From: an uncultured Bacteroidota bacterium
Lineage (GTDB): Bacteria; Bacteroidota; Bacteroidia; Flavobacteriales; Schleiferiaceae
Assembly (NCBI GenBank): GCA_913057235.1
Contig: CAJXNI010000008.1
Location: 45,859 to 109,858 of the forward strand
Reading direction: 5' to 3'
DNA: 64,000 nucleotides
Made by a program: the position numbers and the translations under genes. This document shows positions 42,204-50,952 of the stretch, piece after piece; position 1 is the stretch's first letter, and each line of letters begins with the position of its first letter. Under the pieces are notes generated by a model, which made no database searches, was not told the DNA's origin, and saw only the letters and a list, made by a program, of their open reading frames with translations.

Positions 42204-44855
42204 ATGAAGAAAATTTTGGCTTTGGTAGCCTCCCTCTTAGGGGTGGTAACCGTGCTCTACATTTATAACTATTCAGAAACCTCTAATAAGCACCAGTCCT
42301 ACGCAGAGTTTGTGAAAAACAACCCCTATCTGCAACCCTCGGCTCTTAGTGCTAAAGAACTTGAAAAACTTCCTAAAGCCGACCGGCCGGACCTGGCTTT
42401 TGAACAAAACTTCATTATGACCATGGATCCGGCCTTGGGTTACCCCACCCCGGAAAAGCTCCATACGGCTTACGCAGAATTGAAGGCGCAAAAGCGCAAA
42501 AAAAGCGACACCCCTTTATTGGTGTGGCAAGAACGTGGCCCCGGCAACGTGGGAGGCCGCACACGCGCAATAATGTATGACCCCAATGATCCCAGTGAAA
42601 ATAAAGTATGGGCCGGTGCGGTAACAGGTGGGCTATGGTACAATGATAACATCAATTCGTCCAGTCAACCCTGGACGCCTGTAAGTGATACTTGGAGCAA
42701 CATGTCAGTAAGCGCCATTGCCTATGACCCCACCAATACCCAAACTTTTTACGTGGGTACGGGAGAAGGCTTGAGCAACTCCTTAAGTTTTGGTCATGGC
42801 CAGGGTATCTGGAAAAGTACCGATGGAGGCTCTACTTGGGCTATGATACCCGGTTCTGATAATATGACCATGATTAATGACTTAGTGGTACGCGATGAAA
42901 ATGGTGTGGGGGTACTCTATGTTGCCGTGCGCAATTTAGATCACCGTGGGTTTAATGCTGATTTTACCGCAGAAGGTTTGTACCGTAGTACTGATGGAGG
43001 TGCTTCCTTTACCCAGGTTTTACCCAATTTACCTGGAAGGAGCTACCCAGACGCTCCGGCAGACCTAGAAATAGGACCCGACAATCGCCTTTGGGTAGGC
43101 ACTATTAATTCAAACAATGGTTCGGATGGAGGTTCTATTCTATTTTCAGATGACGGCCTAAATTTCACCCGTTCCTACAGCAGCAACTTTGACCGCGTTG
43201 AGGTTGCCGTAGCTCCTAGCAATAAAGACTATGCCTACGCTCTGGTAGAAGGCGGTTCTGCCGTGCAGCGAATTCTTCGCACCACTGACGGTGGCAACTC
43301 CTGGACCAGTCTTTCAGAACCCAATGATGACGATCCGGGCATACCCGCTAATGATTTTTCGCGCGGCCAGGCTTGGTATGATTTAATTGCTCAGGTAGAC
43401 CCCAATGATGAAACCAAGGTAGTGGTGGGCGCAATCAACATCCATCGCAGCGTTGATACAGGCAATACCTGGCAGCAGGTATCGCATTGGTATGGTGGTT
43501 TTGGTCATCCTTACGTGCATGCCGACATTCATCAACTTATTTATAAAAAGGGAAGCTCCTCTGAGCTGCTCATAGGCTCAGATGGGGGAGTAGCTATTTC
43601 TACCAACTTCAATTCATCCAACCCATTTTTTTCTGAAAGGAATAACCGCTTCAATACCGTGCAATTTTATGCCGGTGCCTTACACCCCGATGCAGGTGTT
43701 GATTACATGCTGGCCGGCTCACAGGACAATGGCACCCAGCAGTTTACCCAAGCAGGTTTAGGGAACACCAACCGGGCGGTAGGGGGCGATGGTGCCTTCT
43801 GTTTCATTGACAAAGACAGTCCCCGGTTTCAAATAGCCAGCTCCCAGAATGGAAACTGGCGCAGGTCTTTCAACGGGGGAAACTCTTTTAGCCGCCTGCA
43901 TAATGGACAGGAAGGTCGCTTTATCAACCCTGGCGATTACGATGATCACCTGAACATCCTCTACGCAGGCAAATCAGCCAGCTCCATTACTCGCATTAAA
44001 AACGCCAATTTCACGCCTATCATTGATGATTTTAGGCTTCGCAATTCATTCTCAGCTCCCAGCGCTTTTAAGGTCTCGCCTTACACTAAATCCAGAACTG
44101 TATTATTTGTAGGCACGGGCGCTGGTCAGCTCATTAAGGTAGATAGCGCTAACCTCCAAAATGGCTTTGTCAACTCAACCGATCTTACTGGAAGTAACTT
44201 CCCAACCGGATACCTTTCAGATATTGAGTTGGGCGCTAATGAAGATGAAATCATTGTCACTTTTTCCAATTACGGCATCAACTCAGTGTGGTATACCAAT
44301 GACGGTGGGCAAAACTGGAATAACGTACAAAGTAACCTCCCCGATATGCCTGTGCGCGGAGCCATCTTTAACCCCAGAGATTACAAAGTGGTTGCTTTGG
44401 CTACTGAACTGGGCGTTTGGATGACGCAAGACATCACCGCAACCAACCCTACCTGGGTAAACGTGAACAACGGCTTACCCAACGTGCGGGTAGATATGAT
44501 TGAAGTGCGAGAGAGCGATTTCACCATTATGGCCACTACCCACGGCCGAGGCGTTTTTACCTCCGTTTTCCAGAGTGGCATTGGCATAGACGAGCAAAAT
44601 GTGAAAAGTGCCGCCACTAGCGTTTATCCTAACCCAAGCCGCGGGCAGGTAAGCTTTGAATGGAATGCCTGGGATAATCTGCCCTGGCAGGTTCAGTTCA
44701 TTGATTTGAATGGCCGGGTGCAGCTTCAAACAGAAATGCCCCGTAAAGCGGAAGGCAAGCAAACCATTGATTTAAGCGGCCTTAAAAAGGGCGTTTATCT
44801 GGTTCAAGCCCGAAGCGGCAAAAAAGTGCACAACAGCCGGCTGATAGTGCAGTAA
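42204..44855 (+). CDS. Secreted BNR/sortilin-repeat protein with T9SS type A domain
   Basis: 883 residues. The N-terminal hydrophobic segment (MKKILALVASLLGVVTVLYIYNY) is a signal peptide or membrane anchor. Residues about 100-780 form a large beta-propeller of BNR/Asp-box repeats: repeated SxDGGxTW-type motifs are seen as STDGGSTWAMI, STDGGASFTQV, TTDGGNSWTSL, NDGGQNWNNV, with GGRTRAIMYDPND at the start. Such vacuolar sortilin/xyloglucanase-like propellers often bind or hydrolyse glycans. The C-terminal about 85 residues are a type A sorting domain (ATSVYPNPSRGQVSFEW, GVYLVQARSGKKV). It is exported and sorted by T9SS; the substrate is unknown. No exact promoter box is seen. It is convergent with purQ. 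Confidence 0.88.
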   Translation: MKKILALVASLLGVVTVLYIYNYSETSNKHQSYAEFVKNNPYLQPSALSAKELEKLPKADRPDLAFEQNFIMTMDPALGYPTPEKLHTAYAELKAQKRKKSDTPLLVWQERGPGNVGGRTRAIMYDPNDPSENKVWAGAVTGGLWYNDNINSSSQPWTPVSDTWSNMSVSAIAYDPTNTQTFYVGTGEGLSNSLSFGHGQGIWKSTDGGSTWAMIPGSDNMTMINDLVVRDENGVGVLYVAVRNLDHRGFNADFTAEGLYRSTDGGASFTQVLPNLPGRSYPDAPADLEIGPDNRLWVGTINSNNGSDGGSILFSDDGLNFTRSYSSNFDRVEVAVAPSNKDYAYALVEGGSAVQRILRTTDGGNSWTSLSEPNDDDPGIPANDFSRGQAWYDLIAQVDPNDETKVVVGAINIHRSVDTGNTWQQVSHWYGGFGHPYVHADIHQLIYKKGSSSELLIGSDGGVAISTNFNSSNPFFSERNNRFNTVQFYAGALHPDAGVDYMLAGSQDNGTQQFTQAGLGNTNRAVGGDGAFCFIDKDSPRFQIASSQNGNWRRSFNGGNSFSRLHNGQEGRFINPGDYDDHLNILYAGKSASSITRIKNANFTPIIDDFRLRNSFSAPSAFKVSPYTKSRTVLFVGTGAGQLIKVDSANLQNGFVNSTDLTGSNFPTGYLSDIELGANEDEIIVTFSNYGINSVWYTNDGGQNWNNVQSNLPDMPVRGAIFNPRDYKVVALATELGVWMTQDITATNPTWVNVNNGLPNVRVDMIEVRESDFTIMATTHGRGVFTSVFQSGIGIDEQNVKSAATSVYPNPSRGQVSFEWNAWDNLPWQVQFIDLNGRVQLQTEMPRKAEGKQTIDLSGLKKGVYLVQARSGKKVHNSRLIVQ

Positions 44856-44907
44856 ATTGGGTAGTGAACTGGAGGTTCTCTGTAAATCAGCGCTAAGGCT
44901 GATGCGT

Positions 44908-45612
44908 TTACTTAACCAAGCTAGCTTCTACTCCTTTTAGTAAGCTTTCTAAAAGGGTGCGGCCATCAACATTGCCCAAATTTTCATCGGCTGCTCGCTC
45001 TGGGTGGGGCATCATGCCGTACACATTTTTTTGCGCATTGCAGACTCCAGCAATGTTTTCAACACTGCCGTTAAAATTGGCTTCCTCGTTTACTTTTGCG
45101 GAAGCGTTACAATATTGGAAAAGAATTTGGCCATTTTCTGCTAACGTAGCACGTTGATCTTCTTCTATAAAATAGCGCCCTTCACCGTGAGCCACTGGAA
45201 TTTTAAAAGCCTTGTTCTTGTCTAAATCTCGGGTAATTAAATTTTGATTGCTGTGGGGTTTGAGGTACACATTTTTGCAGGCAAAATTATGGCTGGGGTT
45301 ATGGAGTAAGGCCCCGGGCAACAGGCCACTTTCACAAAGCACTTGAAAACCATTGCAGATGCCTAGCAAATAGCCTCCTTCATTGGCAAAGGCAATCACT
45401 TTTTCCATGATGGGTGAAAAACGCGCGATGGCACCGCTGCGCAGGTAATCTCCGTACGAAAAGCCACCCGGCAGCACTACCAGGTCTACGTCTTGTAAAT
45501 CTGTGTTCTTGTGCCAAAGTTCTACCACCTCGTGCTTTAAAATATTGGAAAGCACGTAAATCATGTCTTTGTCACAATTACTGCCCGGAAAAACTACTAC
45601 GCCAATTTTCAT
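44908..45612 (-). CDS. purQ: Phosphoribosylformylglycinamidine synthase, glutaminase subunit
   Basis: 234 residues of a class I glutamine amidotransferase. Visible motifs are VVFPGSNCDKDM at the N-terminus, the oxyanion strand GGFSYGDYLRSGAIARF, the nucleophile Cys in GICNGFQVLCESGLLPG at about 88, HGEGRYF, and the catalytic His/Glu in MMPHPERA. It supplies ammonia for FGAM synthase in purine synthesis. A stand-alone PurQ implies a small PurL plus PurS elsewhere, rather than the fused large PurL of many other Bacteroidota. The gene stands alone, with its own -7 box. Confidence 0.96.
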   Translation of the reverse strand: MKIGVVVFPGSNCDKDMIYVLSNILKHEVVELWHKNTDLQDVDLVVLPGGFSYGDYLRSGAIARFSPIMEKVIAFANEGGYLLGICNGFQVLCESGLLPGALLHNPSHNFACKNVYLKPHSNQNLITRDLDKNKAFKIPVAHGEGRYFIEEDQRATLAENGQILFQYCNASAKVNEEANFNGSVENIAGVCNAQKNVYGMMPHPERAADENLGNVDGRTLLESLLKGVEASLVK

Positions 45613-45632
45613 ATACCCAAAATTTAAAGGCG

Positions 45633-45640
45633 CAAAGGTA
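45633..45640 (-). promoter_or_regulatory. -7 element of purQ (TACCTTTG on the minus strand)
   Basis: Read leftwards, TACCTTTG is an exact TAnnTTTG match 20 bases before the purQ start at 45612. Confidence 0.45.
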
Positions 45641-45690
45641 CAATTTGAGGTAAAACCCTTAGTGATTAAAGCTTGCCAAAAAACAAGCTT

Positions 45691-46656
45691 CTAGCGTCCT
45701 TTCTTTTGCTCTAAATGCTTGAAAAATGCCCCCAGATCTACGTTTCCTCCACTTAAGATTATTCCCACACGTTTGCCGGCAAACTGCTCTTTGTGCTTAA
45801 TCAGGGCGGCTAATGGTACCGCACAGCTGGGTTCAACTACAATTTTCAAACGCTGGTAAATGAGCTGCATGGCGTCCAACATTTCCTGGTCATTCACCAA
45901 AAAAATATCGGCCAGGCGCTCTTTTAAAATGGCATAGTTCAGGTGGCCCAAGGTTGTGCGCAATCCATCGGCCAGGGTACTGGGCTGGTGCTCAGCAACA
46001 TGCAGCCCGCTTTTTAATGAGCGGTAGGCGTCATCGGCACCAGCTGGCTCTGCTCCATACACCGCTATGCCTTTGCTGCAGTAACGAGCGGCTAAACAAG
46101 TGCCTGCGGCCAAGCCTCCACCACCCACGGGTGTAAATACCGCTTGCAAATCGAACACTTGTTCTAGTAACTCCTGGGCGCAGGTGCTTTGGCCTAAAAT
46201 GGTATTTTCATAATCATAAGGCGGTATAAAAGTAGCCCCTGTTTTGGCTTGTACCTGCTTGAGGCCTTCTTCACGTGCAGCCAGATTAGGGGCGCAAAAA
46301 TGCACCTCACCGCCATAGGCTTTTACTGCGACCGCCTTAACCTCAGGAGCGTCTTCTGGCATAACAATATAGGCCCGCACGCCCATTTGCCGTGCAGCCC
46401 AAGCCAGGGCTTGTCCGTGGTTGCCGCTAGAATGCGTGGCCACACCTTTTTTTTGAGCTTCGGCCGAAAGGCTTTGTACTGAAAAGAAGGCACCCCGGGC
46501 TTTAAAGGAGCCGGTTTTTTGGAAGTTTTCACACTTGAAAAATAGCTGGGCCCCGGTTAAGTCATTCAAAGCCTGGCTCTGTAAAACGGGTGTTTCATGC
46601 AAGGCTTTCCCCAGCGTTTGCCGCACCTTTTGCAACTGTAGCTTACTCGTTTTCAT
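45691..46656 (-). CDS. Threonine dehydratase / serine racemase-type PLP enzyme
   Basis: 321 residues from ATG 46656 (MKTSKLQLQKVRQTLG). It is a fold-type II PLP enzyme: the Schiff-base Lys is in KTGSFKARGAFF at about 51, SSGNHGQALAWAA binds the substrate carboxylate, and the glycine-rich phosphate loop is PVGGGGLAAG. There is no C-terminal ACT-like regulatory domain, so it resembles catabolic threonine dehydratase or serine racemase rather than biosynthetic IlvA. The open frame extends to 46734, but those codons lie within the nuclease gene. The true start overlaps the nuclease stop by 14 bases (ATGAAAACGAGTAA). Confidence 0.88.
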   Translation of the reverse strand: MKTSKLQLQKVRQTLGKALHETPVLQSQALNDLTGAQLFFKCENFQKTGSFKARGAFFSVQSLSAEAQKKGVATHSSGNHGQALAWAARQMGVRAYIVMPEDAPEVKAVAVKAYGGEVHFCAPNLAAREEGLKQVQAKTGATFIPPYDYENTILGQSTCAQELLEQVFDLQAVFTPVGGGGLAAGTCLAARYCSKGIAVYGAEPAGADDAYRSLKSGLHVAEHQPSTLADGLRTTLGHLNYAILKERLADIFLVNDQEMLDAMQLIYQRLKIVVEPSCAVPLAALIKHKEQFAGKRVGIILSGGNVDLGAFFKHLEQKKGR

Positions 46657-49435
46657 GGGCTTTATCGGTAAAGGGAATCTCGGGATTATAAATCTCTGCC
46701 AGCAATTCTTCCAAAGCTTCTTCAAAATCAGCACAGTCGGTTTGGCACATGCCCTGCTGCTGCTTGCTAATGGCTAAGTCTACCGGGCTATCAGCCAGGT
46801 TACGCAGGCTAATCACCTGTGGGCGCACCTCCTCCACCTCTGGGTGCGCCTTTAAAAACAGGTACCCGTACACTAACAATTGCAAGGCCTTGGGTTTGCT
46901 GGGTAACTTTCCCCAATCGCCCTGCAGGCCGTAATCTTGAGACTGTGCGTCACCGGTTTTGTAGTCAATGATGTGCCAGTGGTGGCTGCGCTCAATACGG
47001 TCGGCATTGCCTTTAAGCTTCACTTCTAAGCCTGCCTTGCTGGTAAAGCTGCCCGTTAAGCTCTGCTCTAGGCCTGTGATTTCAATGGGGCGGCCGGCCG
47101 CTTGGGCTTGCTGGTAGCGCTGGGCATCAAACATTAAAAACTGGTGCACCATGCTGGTAATTATTTCTACGGCCAGTAAATTCAGACCCGTTTCTACCTG
47201 AGGCAAGTGGCGCTCTTGCCTTAAAAATTCTTCTACCTTTTTTTGCACTTCATGTGCGGTAAGAGCAAAGTTCTTTTCAATCTCAGCCTGACTTTTGGGT
47301 ACAGTAGGGCCCTCGGTGGCAACCTCCCCGTAAAGGCCTTCTAAAATTTGGTGAGTTACGGTTCCCTGAATGCGTAAATCCAACTCTTCATCCAGCTCAT
47401 CAGGATCGCGCAAGCGCAATACATACTGGTAATAAAAATCTACCGGGTTGCGCAGGTAGGTGGCTAAAGCCGATGGCGAAAGGCCCTCTTGAGCCATCAT
47501 TTTTAAGCGCTCCATTACAGCGGGAGTTTTGGAAATTTCGGGCGAAAGCCCCCCTTCTATGGGCGCTTTTACGGCTACCTGGCTTTGACGGAAAGTGGAC
47601 GCCAACTGCCTTTGGCGGTGAAATTTCTGCAATTCTATCTCTAACTGCTTTAAGAAGCGGCTGGGTTCACCCGGCCTAAGGCCTTGTACTCCATTGTTAT
47701 ACAAGAGGTACACCTTTTTAGCCCGCTGCAACAAACGGTAAAAATGGTAGGCGTAAATGGCGTCCTTATCTAAAAAAGTAGGGAGGTTAAAGGCCTTTTT
47801 TAAATCAAAGGGAATTAGGCTGTTAGCGCTGCGACCCTGCGGTAAAACCTCCTCGTTTACAGAAGTAAGCACCACCGTTTCAAAATCCAGCGTACGGGTT
47901 TCCAACATACCCATCAATTGCAGGCCCTGCAAGGGTTCGCCTACAAGGTCTAGAGATTGCTGCTGCAGTAAATCACGGTAAAAATAGTGGGCGGTTTCAA
48001 AACTTTGCACGTAGGGATATTGGTCAAACAACTGCGCCAGTTGATTAAAAAGCTGGAAAAAACCGTAGAGCATTTGCGTTTCGCGGTGAGCCAACTGGGC
48101 CTGGGCTTGCTCGCAAAAATGAGCCAGGCCGCTAAAATAGGCAGGAAGGTTTGGCTTAGAACTAAAAAACGCATCTGGTAAAAGCTGCGGTAAACCAAGC
48201 GCTACCAGTTGTTGGTAACTGGCATACACTAAATTGCGTTTTTTAAGAGCCGCCCGCACCGTTTCAATTTGGGCTACCTGAGGTACTAGTTGCTTAAAAA
48301 AAGGCTGGGCTAAAAGATCGTCCCACTGCTGATGGTAAAAAAGAGCTTCTCCCTGGCTGTTTTCGCGTTTGTTCTTTTCCCAGCTGCGTGGAAAGCCCAA
48401 CAGCACGTCAAAAAAGCCTGCCAGTGGCGACTGCTTAAGCGGCAAGCCCATGGTTACGTTCAACTGTTGCACCTGCGGACTGAGGTTATTGAGGAAAGGG
48501 GTAAGCAAAGCTTCATCGGCTAAAACCACCGCAGTGTTTTCTAGATCTTGGGTGGGCAAGCCACTCACTATTTGGTTGGCCACCGCTGCTTGCAGGTGCT
48601 GCCCGTTAACCGCAATGCTGTGCACTTCTTTGGCTTGCTCGCCCAGAGCGTGATGCAGGCCTTCTAAAGTACCGCGCTCTTGCAACCTTTGCACTAACTT
48701 ACTGTTGCGCAGAAACTGCCCTGCCTCTTGGGTGGAATCCTTGAAATAATACGCGTCAATATCCCAGAAAAAATGGGCCATACCCTCCTGGTCCAAGCGC
48801 TCAAAAATTTGTTCTTCGGCTTGATTCAAGGCATTAAAGCCAATAAAATAGAAATGCCCGTACTGTTGTTTCAGTTGTGGCAGCAGTTGATCTAGCTGTT
48901 CCGCCATCTGCCGGTAGGCCAAACCTTGATAACCCTCATTTTGCTTTAACAGGTTTTGGGTAAAGGCTTGGTACAAGGGTGGCAAACTCTTCCAAAGAGC
49001 CAAATAGTTTTTAATCAGCTCCGTGGGTTCAGGCTCCAGACCCCAGCTCTCCAAACGCTTTATATCGGCCAGGTGATCAAATAAAGAAGGGGCGTCTACC
49101 AAATGCCGGTCAATCTCATTAAAGTCGGCCAATAAAAGTGGGGCCCATTTGGCAAAATCATCAAAAGGCTCGGGGGCCGATGATACCTCACAATGCGCCT
49201 CATAGAGTCTGAAGAGCAAAGGCGCATTGGCCAAGATGTGGAGGCCCGTGCTTTGGGCCACCAAATTTTCTACGGTAATAAACTGCGGGCTAAAGCTAAC
49301 CTCAGTGAGTTGTTGCTCTAATTCGCGCCTGAAAAAAACGGCTGCCCGCTGGCTGGGCATTACCACCGTGAGGTCTTTAAGGGGAAAAGGAAGTTGCAGG
49401 AGTTTTTGAACAGCCTGCGCTAAAAAGCTTTGCAA
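46643..49435 (-). CDS. AddB-like PD-(D/E)XK nuclease/helicase-fold protein
   Basis: 930 residues. The N-terminal two thirds look like an inactive UvrD/AddB helicase core (DLTVVMPSQRAAVFFRREL near the start, VVLTSVNEEVLPQGR at about 515). The C-terminal nuclease of the RecB family has LKGNADRIER and the active-site strand WHIIDYKTG at about 822. In AddB an iron-sulfur cysteine usually starts the motif CPxxFYxxY; here it reads NPVDFYYQY, so that ligand is lost. It probably acts in double-strand break end processing with an AddA partner not in the window. The start is TTG at 49435 with a -7 box 15 bases upstream; no nearby ATG precedes the first strand. Confidence 0.85.
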   Translation of the reverse strand: MQSFLAQAVQKLLQLPFPLKDLTVVMPSQRAAVFFRRELEQQLTEVSFSPQFITVENLVAQSTGLHILANAPLLFRLYEAHCEVSSAPEPFDDFAKWAPLLLADFNEIDRHLVDAPSLFDHLADIKRLESWGLEPEPTELIKNYLALWKSLPPLYQAFTQNLLKQNEGYQGLAYRQMAEQLDQLLPQLKQQYGHFYFIGFNALNQAEEQIFERLDQEGMAHFFWDIDAYYFKDSTQEAGQFLRNSKLVQRLQERGTLEGLHHALGEQAKEVHSIAVNGQHLQAAVANQIVSGLPTQDLENTAVVLADEALLTPFLNNLSPQVQQLNVTMGLPLKQSPLAGFFDVLLGFPRSWEKNKRENSQGEALFYHQQWDDLLAQPFFKQLVPQVAQIETVRAALKKRNLVYASYQQLVALGLPQLLPDAFFSSKPNLPAYFSGLAHFCEQAQAQLAHRETQMLYGFFQLFNQLAQLFDQYPYVQSFETAHYFYRDLLQQQSLDLVGEPLQGLQLMGMLETRTLDFETVVLTSVNEEVLPQGRSANSLIPFDLKKAFNLPTFLDKDAIYAYHFYRLLQRAKKVYLLYNNGVQGLRPGEPSRFLKQLEIELQKFHRQRQLASTFRQSQVAVKAPIEGGLSPEISKTPAVMERLKMMAQEGLSPSALATYLRNPVDFYYQYVLRLRDPDELDEELDLRIQGTVTHQILEGLYGEVATEGPTVPKSQAEIEKNFALTAHEVQKKVEEFLRQERHLPQVETGLNLLAVEIITSMVHQFLMFDAQRYQQAQAAGRPIEITGLEQSLTGSFTSKAGLEVKLKGNADRIERSHHWHIIDYKTGDAQSQDYGLQGDWGKLPSKPKALQLLVYGYLFLKAHPEVEEVRPQVISLRNLADSPVDLAISKQQQGMCQTDCADFEEALEELLAEIYNPEIPFTDKAHENE

Positions 49436-49450
49436 GGGCTTATTTTTTTA

Positions 49451-49458
49451 CAAAGATA
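49451..49458 (-). promoter_or_regulatory. -7 element of the AddB-like operon (TATCTTTG on the minus strand)
   Basis: Read leftwards, TATCTTTG is an exact TAnnTTTG match ending 15 bases before the TTG start at 49435; this supports the TTG. Confidence 0.45.
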
Positions 49459-49559
49459 AAAGCAAAAGCCACTTCCATTTAAATCAGTCACACATATTGT
49501 TTTGAAACGTTTTATTATTGTTTTTCAATAATTATTTTACCTTTACCAAGAATTTAAAG

Positions 49560-50120
49560 ATGGAAAGAAACACAATACTACAACTTAGCACTGCCGTGCT
49601 CAAAATCTTTCGGTTTTTTATGCTGGCCAGTTTTCTGGGGCTCTTGGCTATGCTTATTCTATATTTTACCAAGCCCGGTTTACTGGATGCCGTTCAAATA
49701 GATTTTGGCCAGAACCAAGTTGGAATATCGCTGACATCAGATGAAGCCTCCCCTCTTGCTAAAAAACACGCACTACCGCAGCTGACCGTGGCGGCCCTAC
49801 TTTTTAACTGGTTAAAATTTTGTGCCATACTGGTTTTACTCACCTTACTATTTCAAAGAGCCCTGCGCATTATTCAGTCCCTACAAAACTGGAAAACCTT
49901 TAGTCAAATGAACGTGCACCATTTTAGAAGCATAGGCTATTACCTTTTAATTTTGGCGGCCCTTGCCAGTGTTAATTTTTTACAGTTTGCAAACAGTGCC
50001 GGCACCCTCAGCTTTAGCTTGCCTTTGGGTTGGTTTGCCGCGGCTTTAAGTGCCTTTGTGTTGGCTGAAATTTTTAAAGAAGGTCAGCAATTGGCCGAGG
50101 AGCAAAAATTTACGGTGTAA
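49560..50120 (+). CDS. DUF2975-family membrane protein
   Basis: 186 residues from ATG 49560 (MERNTILQLSTAVLKIFRFF). Four transmembrane helices are visible (about 15-37, 78-102, 120-140 and 153-172), with a periplasmic loop after the first. DUF2975 proteins are typically encoded next to a small XRE-type regulator, exactly as here: the next gene starts two bases after this stop. The function of the pair is unknown; stress sensing or regulation of the repressor is a common guess. TACCTTTA, one mismatch from the -7 consensus, lies just upstream. In-frame codons back to 49518 are not likely coding. Confidence 0.82.
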   Translation: MERNTILQLSTAVLKIFRFFMLASFLGLLAMLILYFTKPGLLDAVQIDFGQNQVGISLTSDEASPLAKKHALPQLTVAALLFNWLKFCAILVLLTLLFQRALRIIQSLQNWKTFSQMNVHHFRSIGYYLLILAALASVNFLQFANSAGTLSFSLPLGWFAAALSAFVLAEIFKEGQQLAEEQKFTV

Positions 50121-50122
50121 GC

Positions 50123-50335
50123 ATGGGAATTGTAGTGAACCTTGATGTGATGCTGGCCAAACGAAAAATGGCCTCTAAAGATTTGGCCGCAGCTATTGGT
50201 ATTACCGTGGCCAACCTGTCTATCCTCAAAACGGGCAAAGCCAAAGCCATGCGTTTTTCAACGCTGGAAGCCATCTGTGAGGTACTGAATTGTCAACCTG
50301 GCGACCTCTTGGAGTATCGTGCAGAGTCTTCTTAA
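50123..50335 (+). CDS. XRE/Cro-type HTH regulator (YozG-like) partner of DUF2975
   Basis: 70 residues, nearly all one helix-turn-helix domain: IVVNLDVMLAKRKMASKDLA, AAIGITVANLSILKTGKAKA for the helix-turn-helix core, then STLEAICEVLNCQPGDLLEY, the signature of the small YozG/HTH_26 family. It should bind DNA as a dimer and is translated with the DUF2975 protein (two-base gap). Its target may be its own promoter upstream of 49560. Confidence 0.92.
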   Translation: MGIVVNLDVMLAKRKMASKDLAAAIGITVANLSILKTGKAKAMRFSTLEAICEVLNCQPGDLLEYRAESS

Positions 50336-50374
50336 TTACACCAATCTTAAGGGCTGTTTTATTATGTTTTAGTG

Positions 50375-50382
50375 TAATTTTG
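50375..50382 (+). promoter_or_regulatory. -7 element TAATTTTG of the lipoprotein gene
   Basis: An exact TAnnTTTG match 22 bases before ATG 50405. Confidence 0.45.
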
Positions 50383-50404
50383 TCTTGAATTGAATTTTAA
50401 AGGT

Positions 50405-50890
50405 ATGCGACTAATTAACTGCCCTTTGATGCTTTTGGCAATGATTTTAATGGTGCTGAGTAGCTGTGGCGATGGGGTAGAACCTACCCTGCCCCCACCA
50501 CCCGAATCTGACAATAGAGTTACCATGGAACTAAACGGTGAAAAGTGGGAAGCCTCAAATGTGGTTGCCATTGACTCAACCTGGGTACTCCAAATTGCCG
50601 GCAATAAAGGGATTGAAGTTTTACAAATTCAATTTAATTTTGGGGGTCTATGGCCGGGGATATACCCCATTAATGACCCTTCAGTGGGCCCACCCTATGT
50701 AAGCATGCAGTTTGTTCAGCCCCCTTTAGCCTTTCAGGAAGTTCAGGCCGGGCAATTAGAAGTTTTAGTTTTTGAAGATAATTACATTGCCGGCCGCTTT
50801 AACGTTGTTCTAAAAAATCCAATTGGCACCGAGCAGGTTAGGCTAACGAACGGGCGCTTTGTGTACGATCAGGTGCAGTTTTATCGCTAA
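50405..50890 (+). CDS. Putative lipoprotein, DUF6252-like
   Basis: 161 residues from ATG 50405. A lipoprotein signal (MRLINCPLMLLAMILMVLSS then Cys, lipobox LSSC) is followed by a Pro-rich linker (PTLPPPPESD) and a beta-rich domain of about 125 residues opening RVTMELNGEKWEASNVVAID, with GIYPI in the middle and GRFNVVLKN and LTNGRFVYDQV near the end. That layout matches small Bacteroidota lipoproteins with a NGKxWxA start (DUF6252-like); the function is unknown. An in-frame TTG at 50390 would displace the signal and was rejected. Confidence 0.8.
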   Translation: MRLINCPLMLLAMILMVLSSCGDGVEPTLPPPPESDNRVTMELNGEKWEASNVVAIDSTWVLQIAGNKGIEVLQIQFNFGGLWPGIYPINDPSVGPPYVSMQFVQPPLAFQEVQAGQLEVLVFEDNYIAGRFNVVLKNPIGTEQVRLTNGRFVYDQVQFYR

Positions 50891-50952
50891 GTATATTTCT
50901 CTACTAACCACTTGGTTTTTGAACCCAGCCCAAAAGGCTGAGTTGTAAAACC

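Noticed and set aside
45691..46734. Longer start for the PLP enzyme at 46734
   Set aside because: The added residues are the 3' end of the nuclease gene read in another frame; ATG 46656 gives the family-like start.
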